The translations under genes were made by a program, and so were the position numbers. The notes under the pieces are model-generated. The model ran no database searches. It saw nothing but the letters and a program-made list of their open reading frames with translations, and was not told where the DNA came from. Below, one piece after another: positions 12,687-22,717 of a stretch of DNA of 40,946 nucleotides. This stretch comes from Vitrella brassicaformis (Eukaryota > Sar > Vitrellaceae), in contig CDMY01000377.1 of the NCBI GenBank assembly GCA_001179505.1, positions 18,065-59,010 on the forward strand. The letters run 5' to 3'. Numbering within the stretch: the stretch's first letter is position 1; each line of letters starts with the position of its first letter.

Positions 12687-13082
12687 AAGACGGTCAAAGG
12701 GATCCACAAGGCTGTCGTGCAGAGCTGGTTCGCGTTCTCCTCACCTGCTCGTCAGCCGATCTAAGCTCGCAGATCTGCTGCACTTCTCCTTTTCTGTTTG
12801 TATGCTGTGCCGCACTGGAAGTCTGTAGACGTACCCTTGTCGGTTTTTGAGTCGGCGCGCTGATTGACTGCGCGCATCTGTCTACTCCTACTGACGCCGA
12901 GTGCTGCTCAGGTGAGGCAGAGCAGGTACACAGACGCAGACACACGAGGAACACACAGGCAGGCGAAGAGGCGCAGAGAGGCCGGTGGAGGAAGGCCAGT
13001 CTGTCCATAGATGCGGACAGCCCTGCATTCGTCTGGGATCTGTGCGTGTCTGTGTGTTCAGGTGAGGTCGTTTGGCTCACCG
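12687..13082. promoter_or_regulatory. divergent promoter region (exchanger / AP2-like repeat gene)
   Basis: A 396-base spacer between two head-to-head start codons. No conserved element is recognisable and no coding exon is supported. Confidence 0.45.
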
Positions 13083-16000
13083 ATGGCGACTCCACTTATC
13101 AAGAAGGAGGAGGAGGAACACAAGGAGGGCATCCAGTCTGGTGCCGGCGACGGCGGTGCGGCTGCTTCCGACCAACCAGCTGCGGCTGCTGCTATTGGTG
13201 ATGGTGATGCGGCTGCCTCCGAGCAGGCGGCTGCCGCTGCCGATCCACCGCCCTCCACTGGTCAGCGCGGCAGCAGCCGACATCACAGCAACGGGGGAGG
13301 TGATGACGAGGGCAACGATGGCCGCGGTGCCGAGGGGATGTCGTGTGGCTCAGGAGGTGGGTGAGCTGGGGTGGGCTGCATTGCATTGCATTGCACGTGT
13401 GCATTACTATCTTCGCACGTGTGCGTTCCGTTCAGGTCATGATGTGGCAGTCGATGACGAAGACATGAGTGAGGCGGCCGACAAGGGAGAGCAAGTAAGA
13501 CAGAGCGCCACATAGTCTGCATGTCCGCCTGCCCTTCTCTCCACGTGTATCACATCACATCAGGATCCTGACAACGCTGGCGAGCCTCCACGCCACACGC
13601 AGAGAGGCCGTAAGTCACCGCAGCACCACCATCACAGCAGCACCACACAGCCGACCCACCCACTTTCCGTTCTCTGGATGTATGCCGTTGTGTGCAGGCA
13701 AGGTCGGCAGTGGCCGGGGGGCTGACGACGCGGACGAGGAGGACAGCGAGGAGGGCGACACCGGCAGTGACGACCAGGACAATGGCAACAAGGCCTACAA
13801 TGTGAGCGAGCGAAATGCACCGCACCCGTCACTCACTCATCCACTGCTCGCCCATCTTGTCATTTTGCCTGTCAGACCAAAAGGGCTCTGAACGAGTTCT
13901 TCGACATCCTGAGGACTAAATGTCTCGACAAGGACGAGGAACACCCACTGGGCATCAGTGTTCGGATGAGCGGCAGGGACTTCCCAGGCATCCAGGTGCA
14001 GCTCAGCCGCTCGGGGGCCAAACCTCTTTCCAAGTACGTCTCCATCACGAGGGGTGGCACTCGCCAGGCTGTGACGATTGCAATCGGGATCCGCAATGCT
14101 GAGTTCGCCAAGCATGACATCCCGCCGCTCGAGGGCTGGGAGGAGGTGCTGGAGAAGCATCGCTTTCCAGACGATGAGGTGGGCGAGAGAAAGAGGGCTG
14201 GAGAGGGGCGACAAGGACGGGACAGCAACACAGTGTCATGTGCACGAAATGTGTGTGTGTCATGCCCTCTTCCATGCAGCGCAAGCACCACAAGAAGTCC
14301 AAGCGCAACCCGAGTAAGACAGCACCCCACATAGGCACGTCATCATGTGTGAATGCGCGCGTGTGCGTCCATCAGGTGCCGCAGCCGCGGCAGCGGGCGG
14401 GGGCAACAATCGCCTTAAGCAGAAACGCCGTAAGGCAGCACAGCAACAGGCAGGTAGCGCATTGGTTGTCCGGTCAAACCTGTGTGTGTCGGTGTGTGCA
14501 GACAAGGTCGGCAGTGGTGGCGGGGCTGACGGCTCTGAGGAGGAGGACAGTGAGGACAGCGAGGAAGGCGACACCGGCCGGCACAATCGCAACAAGGCCT
14601 ACGTGAGCGAACGAGATGCACCACACCCGTCTCTCAGTGACTCACTGTTCGTCCATGTTGTCACCAGGCCAAACTCTTCAAGTCTCTGCGAGATTGTGTC
14701 GACAAGCTCAGCGGACTTTCAAAGTCCACGATTCATATCTACGTCTACCACAACCAGCCCACGCAGCGACCGTTCGTCAGGGTTGACATGGGCAGTGGAA
14801 AAGACAGGGCCTACCGGTCCTTCCACATTGGGGGGTGCGATGGCGGTGCCCGTGGCGCTGTGAAGGCAGCAATCAAGCTCCGCAATCAGCTGGCCACTCA
14901 GTTCGACATCTCGCCGCTCGAGGGCTGGGAGGAGGTGCTGGACAACCATCTCTTTCCGGACGATGAGGTGCGCGAAAGTGAGAGGGTGGGGGAGGGAGGG
15001 GCAACGAGGAAGAGACAGCTGTTTCTGTCAGGGCCAGGCCGAGCCACCTGCAGCAGCTGCGGCCGCCGCGGCCGGTCCCTCAAATGCTCACAACTACGGC
15101 AAGCGGAAGGGGCGGGGCAACACCAAACGGGCCAAGAGGCGCCGTCGAGGTACGGTGACTATGGCTGACTGACCGACACATTGCGGTCTCCCGTTATGTG
15201 GTCCGTTCTCTGGGTGTGTGTTGGTGTGTGCAGGCAAGGTTGACTCTGAGGGTGAGGACAGCGAGGAGGCTGACACCGACAGTGAGTGCGCCGACGACTC
15301 CGAGGAGGGGCGTGACGAGGTGGGCGGGCGAATCCACCCATCCATCACACACTCACACACCGTCCGCGCATGTTGTCATTCTGCCTGTCAGGCCAGGGAG
15401 TCCATGTCTGCCCTCTTCAAGAAACTGAGGAGACAGTGTCTCAACGGGCCCCATCCACTGGGCATCATTGTTTCTAGTGGCTTCGAGCAACCGTTGAGCG
15501 TCCAAGTAAAGCTTTGCCGCTCGGGGGCCACGTTCAAGAAGACCATCGGCATCAAGAGGTGCGGCGCTCGCCGCGGTGTGCGGAGGGCCATCGAGTTGCG
15601 CAACGCTGAGTTCGCCAAGCACAAGATCCCGCCGCTCAACTGCTGGGAGGAGGTGCTGGACAAGCATCGCTTCCCAGACGATGAGGTGGGCGAGAGAAAG
15701 AGGGCTGGGGGAGGGAGGGGCAACAGGGATGGTGCGATGTCAATCAATGGTCTGTCTGTCTGTGTCAGGGCCAGACCGAGCCACCTGCAGCAGCAGCAGC
15801 AGCAGCCGCGGCCGCCGCGGCCGGCCCCTCAAGTGCTGACAACTACGGCAAGCGCAAGGGGCGGGGCGGCAAAGCGGACAGACGCGTCAAAAAACGGCGC
15901 CGCACAGGTACACACGGTCGCCAAGAGGGAGGAGGGGGCTCATACGCGAGTGACATATGCCGGCCATATTCTCTTTCCTCTTTTTTTTCCAACCACTGAT

Positions 16001-17190
16001 GAGCGCCGTTCGCCCTCTCCCTCCCCGCCCAAGCAGCACAACAAGCCCAAACTGAGGCCACGTAAGACGGCACCGCACACAAAGAGACCATACCATACAA
16101 CCGATCGGCGTCTGTTTATGTATGTCTGCACCTACCAGGCAAGAGCAACACGGAGAGCCACGCAGGTGGCGCTGCTGCTGCTGCTGCTGCTGCTGCGCCC
16201 GGCTGCAAAAAGGAGCGCAAGCACAAGGCCAAGGACCGTTCCTCCCGAGGCAAGATGACAATTCATGGATCTATCGCACACTCGTCCGTGGCGCTGACTT
16301 ACTTGTGTTGTGTTGTGTTGTCAGCCCCTCGTGTGCGTGAGGATTGCCATGATGGCCCGCCAGCTGTCGGCAGCGTCGGCAGCATCAAGCAGGAGGCAGG
16401 TGACGGGCAAGGTGGTGGTGATAGCGGTGGTCCGGCGGGCATTCGGGGCGGCATGGGGGCAGGGTTGGCGCCCGGCAACCAAGGCGGCATTCCTTTCATC
16501 GACCTCGAGTCGGACAAAGAAGACAACAACCAAGGGGCGAACGAGCCACCTGGTAAGGGGAACGGAGAGACCACCGACGGGCGCGTCTGCACAGTGTGAG
16601 TGTCAATGCTGTCTGTCTCATAAGGTGGTGCTGGGGCGGCTGCTGCCGCTGCCGCTGCCGGGGCTGGAGGTCGCGTCAAGAAGGAGGAGAAGGGTCGGTC
16701 AGCCAGCACGCACGAAGCACACTGCCACACCTGCATATATCTCTCTCTGTGGACGGAGCAGGCGGCATTTCCACGTACAAGACGGTTGCGCTGTCCCAAC
16801 TGAGTACCAAGGATATCGTGGCCATATTTCGACAGCATAAGGGACTGCGGGACCTGACGAATGTCATCGAGGAGGTGGATGAGCGAATGCGGTGCTGCAA
16901 GCACCCATATGTGTGTCTGCCGATGCCGTCTGTGACTGCAGGACGAGGTGGATGGCGAGACCCTTGCCCGTTGCGTGGGTCTCAAGGCGAGCGATGCGAG
17001 CATGGAGCTCCAGCACCTCTTCAAGAAGGGCAAGGTGGCGTCCATTGTCAGCTGGATCGAAAGCATCGACACGAATGCGGTCAGCAAGAACACGTCAAAA
17101 AGGAGGGAGGGAGGGAGGGGAAGGACCAGCGTGGTTCATTGTGTCTGTTTGGCTCATCCAAATGTGCAGGTGCGTGTGCCAATCCCGTAG
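13083..17190 (+). CDS. triple AP2-like module protein with C-terminal SAM-like domain
   Basis: Probable nuclear, DNA-binding protein of unknown target; function is inferred. About 20 exons: 13083-13356, 13436-13494, 13564-13609, 13698-13801, 13876-14178, 14280-14313, 14376-14453, 14502-14602, 14668-14967, 15032-15149, 15234-15319, 15392-15685, 15769-15907, roughly 15951-16061 (start uncertain), 16139-16249, 16325-16552, 16625-16693, 16762-16874, 16942-17079, 17170-17190. Three modules of 98-101 residues (exons at 13876, 14668, 15392) each show strands then a helix (KYVSITRGGTRQAVTIAIGI in the first) and end in WEEVL(E/D)(K/N)H(R/L)FPDDE. The pattern resembles the AP2/ERF fold common in apicomplexans and chromerids, but weakly. 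Linkers alternate acidic (EEEDSEDSEEGD) and Ala-rich/basic (KRAKRRRR). The C-terminal exons at 16762 and 16942 form a SAM-like helical domain containing EVDGETLARCVGL. The protein is close to 900 residues. The start is the first ATG after the divergent spacer. Confidence 0.72.
13698..14453 (+). repeat. exon cassette copy 1 (acidic linker, AP2-like module, basic/Ala linker)
   Basis: Exons 13698-13801, 13876-14178, 14280-14313 and 14376-14453. The order acidic exon, module exon, basic/Ala exon is repeated twice more downstream with the same splice phases (phase 1 in, phase 0 around the module). Confidence 0.8.
14502..15149 (+). repeat. exon cassette copy 2
   Basis: Exons 14502-14602 (acidic), 14668-14967 (module) and 15032-15149 (Ala run then Lys/Arg-rich). 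This module is the most divergent of the three in its first half but keeps the AIKLRNQLATQ helix and the PLEGWEEVLDNH end. Confidence 0.8.
15234..16249 (+). repeat. exon cassette copy 3
   Basis: Exons 15234-15319 (acidic), 15392-15685 (module), 15769-15907, about 15951-16061 and 16139-16249 (Ala and Lys/Arg-rich). The last of these encodes a poly-Ala run from GCT repeats near 16170-16195. Confidence 0.75.
16250..16324 (+). other. probable GC-AG intron
   Basis: The exon ends ...CCCGAG followed by GCAAGA, the classical GC donor context, and the acceptor is TGTCAG at 16324. No GT donor nearby gives the phase (1) needed by the next exon, whereas this GC donor does. Confidence 0.55.
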
Positions 17191-18238
17191 ATCATGTGCA
17201 GGCGACAGACGCCCGGGCAATGACAGTACGTGAACGATGGATGACTGACGGCCGTTGTTGGATGTTTGTTGTTGCTGTCATCATGCTGCAGGGTGGGTGG
17301 CTGCGGTGCTGTCGGTTCGGCGGCTCGATCAGTTGTCGTTTTTTGACAAGAGGGGCGGAGTGTCATGTGGGTTCACACATACATGTAAAGGTACATGCGT
17401 GGATATGCATGACAGGGCGTGGCTGTTTATGCGTGTGTGTACCCGGATGATTCATCGTAAGTAAGTAGGTTTAAGGTCGTCATGTGAGTTGGTTCTCCAT
17501 ACGTATCCATCGCATTTTTGCCCCTCTCTAGGCATTCCATTTGCCTCCTTCCTGGTCGACCATCCATCACTATGGGGTTCGTGTGGACGGTCAGCATCTG
17601 CATGAGCGTCATTCCACTCGTGTGTATACTGTCTTCGTACCCGATATGAGTGTATATATACACCGTGTCAATTGCATACCTTCGTTCCTATCTGTTCGTG
17701 CATGCCTCGGTGTGGCTGAGTCCGGCTGGCTGGCTGACGGTGTGTCTGTCTGTCTGCATTTGTTGGATGCGTGTGCTCTGTCTGGGGGTCCCGGCGGCCT
17801 TACAGTGTGCTGACTGGTGCGTTGCTGCCGGCATGTGCCAATGATGTATGTGTGAGCTGTGTGTATGTGCCTGACGGGATCAGACAGCCAAACAGCCAAG
17901 TCCATGTGTTCGTTTGTGTTGTGCCTGCCCATGGCTGTGAGATACCCTTTTGGCGTCGTTGCAGTGCTCCATGCTTCCCCAGTGCAGCTGAATACGAACT
18001 CTTGGCGTCGTTTCGACGTGCGGTGAAAAGATCCAGTGTCGGTTCGATGTGCCTTCCATAGGCTCCTCCCACTTGGTGGAGGGGATCTGCCCGAAATCCC
18101 GATCAAAGCGCGAGCAGCTGCGAGCCTGGCCGCGGCCCGTGTCGATCCCTCGAAAAAAAAGAAATCTGCCTTTGCAAACAGGTTCTGCGAAGGTTAACGT
18201 GAGGACCCATTCTTATTGCTCTCCAATCGTTGCTCTCA
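17191..18238. other. intergenic region without recognisable genes
   Basis: A 1048-base stretch between the AP2-like gene stop and the next start codon. Both strands have open frames but none with conserved motifs or a consistent exon chain. A perfect 14-base palindrome, GTGTATATATACAC, is at 17650-17663. The last 50 bases before 18239 recur upstream of a second copy of the same exon at 24400-24430 (minus strand). Confidence 0.55.
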
Positions 18239-21200
18239 ATGCCGACGGGCGCTTTTCATACCGTGGCAGTGCTGGCTGTGCTGTTCGGCGCGCTGGCACT
18301 GACACGGTATCACTTCCAGCACGAGAGTGAAATCTCTCTCAACACGACCGTAAGGCAGATCCCACGCCAGAATGCATCGACATCATATGCATTCCCTGCT
18401 CATACGCTTCCATGAATGCAGATCACCCTTAATGATAGAAACATGGCTGGCAATTTCGAAGTCCAGAAGTCAGTGCATGCACAGCCACAGCCGTCCAACA
18501 CAGACGACGGGGCGCGCAGTGCAGCGGATAAGGCGGGTTCGGGTGATGGAGAAGGTAGCGGGGCAGTGGGGGAGGTGGCGAGGTTTGCGGATGCGGCCGG
18601 CCGTTCGGTGGACCCAGGCATCGAGGATGTGTACGTGCCTCTGGTGCCCATGACCTCCCCAGCAGACGACAGCCATGCCAGCAGCGATCGTGGGGAGCGG
18701 CGTGAGGCGAGCGGGCACTACCTGTTCTCCAAGCAGTACCAGCAAGGCTGCGAGGGCTGCCCGGGGTGCTTCCCAGCACTCGGAGTGGGCCTGGGTGCGG
18801 GTGTGGATGTGGGAGCCGCCAACCCCCCCTACTGTCCATACCCCTCAGTCAACAGCAAGAAGTCCCTCCCGCTGCTCAACCCACTGGTGGCGCATCGGCT
18901 GTGGGCGAGGTCGGGGGCCGAGGGCAACGTGAGCTCATCCGACGAAGGCCGCAAGGACTCAGACATGCCGCCCCCCAGCTTCCTGCACATCTGCCGCAAC
19001 TTCCAGCAGCCCTTCCACTCACACGCACTCGCACGGTGTGCCCCCCGGAAGCACAAGGCTCGTTCCAAGAGCGGCAAGCCGAAGGTCAGGCGCGAGATGG
19101 AGCTGGAGGACCCCGTGGAGATCAGTGGCGATCTGATCCAGGCCAAGGCGCGTCATGCAGCAGACATGGCGGGGCGGCTGCAGGCGGGGGACCACGACGA
19201 GAGTGCCCTTCTGATGGGTGCTGTCAAGGAGGAGGCAGTGGAGGGGGCGATGGGTGATGGGGGCAGGGCGGAGCAGCGCACACGGCGCAAGAGCAAGAGG
19301 GCAGTGGCCGAGGGGGACGAATGGGCGGTGGAGGGAGGAGGACCAAACGCCATACAGCAGGTCAGCGATCACCCACAGGCAAACGAAAGGAAACACAGCC
19401 AGATGGATGCACGCGTGTGTGTGTGTGTTTGTCGCCTGTTCAGATTGATCATTCCTTGGGTCTGCACCGCAGCGAGACCACAGACACCTCTGCAGACCCC
19501 ATAGCCGTGGATGGGCGAGTGGAGGGCCAGGAGCAGCACACGGCCGCATCTCGCGACACTCTCATCCTCAAGTCGGCTTCCTCTTTCGAAGTCCAGATGT
19601 CGGTGCATGCACAGCCACAGCCGTCCAACGCTGACGACGGGTCGCGCAGTGCAGCGGATAAGGCGGGTGCGGGTGATGGAGAAGGTAGCGGGGCAGCGGG
19701 GGAGGTGGCGAGGTTTGCGGATGCGGCCGGCCGTTCGGTGGACCCGGGCATCGAGGACGTGTACGTGCCTCTGGTGCCCATGACCTCCCCAGCAGACGAC
19801 AGCCATGCCAACACCGATCGTGGGGAGCGGCGTGAGGCGAGCGGTGCCAAGGTACGGATGGATGCGATGTCCGTACTCATTTCTCGATGAATTCGTCTTT
19901 CTCTGGTTGTGTACCGTGTGGGTGCATCAGTCTATGAGCTGGCTCGAGAGGCATTTCGGGACATATTTCGGGCCATCAAGAATCTCACTGAAGCGGTAAG
20001 CAGGCAGACGGGACTGGATGGGATGAGCACTCACTCGTGGCACTTCCTCTGTGTTTGTGTCAGGGCCGTGGAGCGTGCCAAGCGATGGGCCAAGGAGGAG
20101 ATTGTGGTGTTCACGCCGCCTCCTGCAGCAGCTGCAGTCACCGACCAGACGGCGGACCATTCGCATCTGGCCGACATCGAGGCGACAGCGGGCAACAACA
20201 AGCGAGCACGAGCCGAGGGCGAAGCTGCCGAGCCAGCCAAGAAGGCGAAAGGAGAGCCCCCAGCGGCGGCAGCGCAGCACCTGCTGGCAGCACTGCTGCA
20301 GCATCGGCTGCACAGCCATCTCAGCTGAAGCGTGACAACTTCGAGCGGCTGATGTACGGCGACAACAACGGCAACAATGGCGGCGAGTCGATGCTGAAGG
20401 GCGTGGACGAGGCAAATGTTGCCGAGAGGGATTTGGAGAGCCGCGCCGCCATGGCTATCTACAGCGGCCCCTCGTGCTCCAGCTGCACATTCCCCAAGAG
20501 GCTGCTGTACCTCCTGTTGGTCATCGGCCTCCTGATATGGGGAATGTGCGGCTACATGGCCATAAGGGCGAGCCGCAGCCATGTGACGGCAGAGCTGTCC
20601 GTGCGGCCCACCTTTGCGATGTTCGCCGAACACGCCAACTACTGCCGAAAAGAAACGTAAGAGAGAAAAGGATGGATGCACAGAACGTGCAACACATACG
20701 TACGTGTGCCTTGTGTTACGTACCTTAGGAGGCAGCAGAGGGAGGCCCTCACACAGCAGCAAGAGAGCCAGCAGCAGCAGCAGCAGGTAGGCGTCATTTT
20801 ATGCAGGCAGTATGCGTGCATCCATCCACCCGTCACCCATTCACCCCGTCTCGTTGTGTGATGCATTTTCGCTTCAGGATAAGATCCATGATCTGGAGCG
20901 GGAGTCGCTGTAAGCAGCCAAAAATCCATGACGCAAATATGTCACTCATCCATTCATGTCTCTCTGTGTCTACTCAGGTACTGGCAGGAGGAGGCGAACA
21001 AGTACAAGGCCCTGTGTGAGAGGCTCCAGAGCGAGAGAGAGGAGCAGCAAAAGCGCGACGGTGCCGTGCCGACGGCCGGCACGATCGTAGAGGGCACCAT
21101 GCGGGACCGGTACGCAAAGAGGGAGGACTGGAAGGCACACACCCATTTGCGGTGTATCTCCCTCCTTCGCTTCGCGCTCTCAGAGTGAGCGTGCGCGCGT

Positions 21201-21407
21201 ATTATTTGGCCGAGGCCAACCCAAGCAGCACACCCGAGAGCAACTGGCAGGCGGTAACCAACCGCCTCACACGGAGACACACCTCACAAGGGCGAGACGG
21301 ATGGATGGATGTGTGTGTGTGTGTGTATGTGTGTGTCACCCTCCCACCAGGCGTCGATGGTCGAGTTGGATGCTCGCCATTTCTTTTTCTACCCTTCCAT
21401 GCCCTGA
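18239..21407 (+). CDS. two-TM coiled-coil protein of a locally duplicated family (copy 1)
   Basis: Not recognised. Exons in phase: 18239-18349, 18422-19360, 19444-19851, 19931-19995, 20064-20136, 20325-20656, 20729-20786, 20878-20909, 20978-21109, 21184-21253, 21351-21407; 758 residues. A hydrophobic helix sits at the N-terminus (residues about 5-22, within AFHTVAVLAVLFGALAL), followed by a long disordered region with two near-identical 87-residue repeats. A second helix is at about 591-612 (LLYLLLVIGLLIWGMCGYMA). A Gln/Glu-rich coiled coil (about 640-710) and a short C-terminal block beginning RVSVRAYYLAEAN follow. The C-terminal block, splice phases and N-terminal exon all recur in the minus-strand copies at 21717-25143. 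The junction 20136/20325 is uncertain: without that intron the frame ends at 20328, downstream of the KRAR and KKAK basic clusters. Membrane location is inferred. Confidence 0.68.
18370..18394 (+). repeat. intronic inverted repeat (hairpin), copy 1
   Basis: 8-base perfect arms GAATGCAT and ATGCATTC around a 9-base loop, inside the first intron of copy 1. The same 25 bases recur at 24252-24276, 24837-24861 and 24988-25012 on the opposite strand. Confidence 0.85.
18455..18714 (+). repeat. 260-base direct repeat, copy 1
   Basis: Nearly identical to 19585-19844 without gaps. It encodes the segment from FEVQ through VDPGIEDVYVPLVPMTSPAD to REASG. A shorter third copy lies on the minus strand at about 24455-24580. 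Confidence 0.9.
19585..19844 (+). repeat. 260-base direct repeat, copy 2
   Basis: Second copy of the repeat at 18455-18714, placed in the next exon of the same gene and in the same frame, so the protein carries an internal duplication. Confidence 0.9.
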
Positions 21408-21664
21408 TAATCTGTATACTTGATGTAGTTGTAGTTGATGACACTTACGTGTAGTGTGTTGTGTGTTTAGTTGCTTTATCGGGGTTTGTGCGGTTGCATT
21501 TATGCGTGGGTTTATTTTTTGTGTGACCAATCGGCGAAGCCGTTGGTCGCTGACTGAGTGGTGTGCGTGCGTGGTGCGGCCCCACCGTGCGGGGCGGCTT
21601 ACGTGTATGAGATTAAGAGCGAATGACGCAGTCACGCATCAAGTCCAACAGCTCACGTGGCATG

Positions 21665-21702
21665 AGTTCCACCGACAGAAAATATAAAGTGTAGGCAGCA
21701 AT
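21665..21702 (-). pseudogene. fragment of family TM exon
   Basis: The minus strand reads YIAAYTLYFLSVE here, matching the TM segment TIAAYILYLLLVE of the copy at 23799-23993 in both protein and nucleotide sequence (shared bases include ATTGCTGCCTACA). It lies downstream of the stop at 21717 with no partner exons, so it is probably a relic of another duplicate. Confidence 0.5.
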
Positions 21703-21716
21703 GTACTGGACGCGTC

Positions 21717-22717
21717 TCACGTATCGGGCGTCACGATCCGGCACGGGCAATCGTACTCGATGCGCTCGGCCTGCAGAACAGACAGAGAGGAACAGACGAA
21801 GTGACACACGATGCATGAATACAGACATGGATAGGTTCCTCGAGCCAGCATTCATATGGGCTTGTCTTTGTGTGTACCTCGAGCCAGCAGTCCTGTGGGC
21901 CCTTATGTCCGTTTGCCTTGCTGAGGTGGTATGAGCGCTTGCTAACCCTGCATGAACCAGAACCACAGAGAAGGAGAAAGAGAGTAGATGGAGAGTGAGA
22001 GAAGGAACGCGTAGATGTCATCGATCCATCCGCTCGCGGTGGGTCTGTGTGCAGATCTTTCCACTTGCGAGGAGGGACGGGGGCCTGCGCTCTCCAGCTT
22101 GGCCTGCAGACATTAATGGCAGCATTGGCGGACTATTGGCGCGGGCTGTTCCCTTCTGTCTGTTGTGTGTATCGTACCACTTGCTCTTTCAGCCTGGCGA
22201 TCTTCTCGTCCTTGATACATAGCTGCTCCTGTGCCGCAGCCTGAGCGACCGAAAAGGTGTACATGAGTCGATCGATGGATCGACGTGTGTGCATATGTCT
22301 TCTGTAGGTACCAGTTGGCGCAGGGCATTGGCGCTGGCCTTTAAGAGCTCGATGCTCCTCAGGAGCCCGCCCCCGGCAGCCACGGCATAGGTGAGGTACA
22401 ATTCGGCCTTCCTGCAGGATAGACCGGTGAGACGGGAGCCAAGGATGGATGGATGGATGGATCAGTCGTGTAAGCAGTCTGTATAGGTTTACTTGTCCTT
22501 GGCCTTCATGTCCTCCAGGTACAGCCTTTCTCGCCACCTCTTGGTCTCCTCGGCCTGCTTGGCGGATCCAGCCGACGAATGCCACTGCAAGAATAGCCCA
22601 AGATACGTAGCAAACCCCATAGTACACCCGCCCCACGAAGAGCCAGTCTCGGTCCATCTGGGAGACCGCCGCTGCCCTATGACGATGCGGGGCGTGGCGA
22701 CCTTGGCCAACGCGTCT
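21717..22717 (-). pseudogene. decayed partial copy of the coiled-coil membrane family (copy 3)
   Basis: Recognisable exons: 22493-22717 (helix YYGVCYVSWAILAVAFVGWI), 22312-22411, 22178-22240, 22065-22103, 21878-21947 and 21717-21770, which ends in ERIEYDCPCRIVTPDT. They match, in order, exons of the copy at 22677-25143 and, for the last two, the C-terminus of copy 1 (SKRSYHLSKAN against SVRAYYLAEAN). Two breaks show. In exon 22493-22717 the TM frame and the following KRWRERLYLEDMKAKDK frame differ, as if about 17 bases were lost. The phase between 22065 and 21947 does not close. It could still be expressed as a soluble variant, but decay is the simpler reading. Confidence 0.55.

Noticed and set aside
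12232-12828. 198-codon Ser/Ala-rich plus-strand frame
   Set aside because: Shadow of the acidic N-terminus of the exchanger; Glu/Asp codons read as Ser/Ser/Arg on the other strand.
15218-16258. 346-codon single open frame through three introns of the AP2-like gene
   Set aside because: The frame happens to stay open through introns. Splice sites and cassette symmetry show the true frame changes after 15685.
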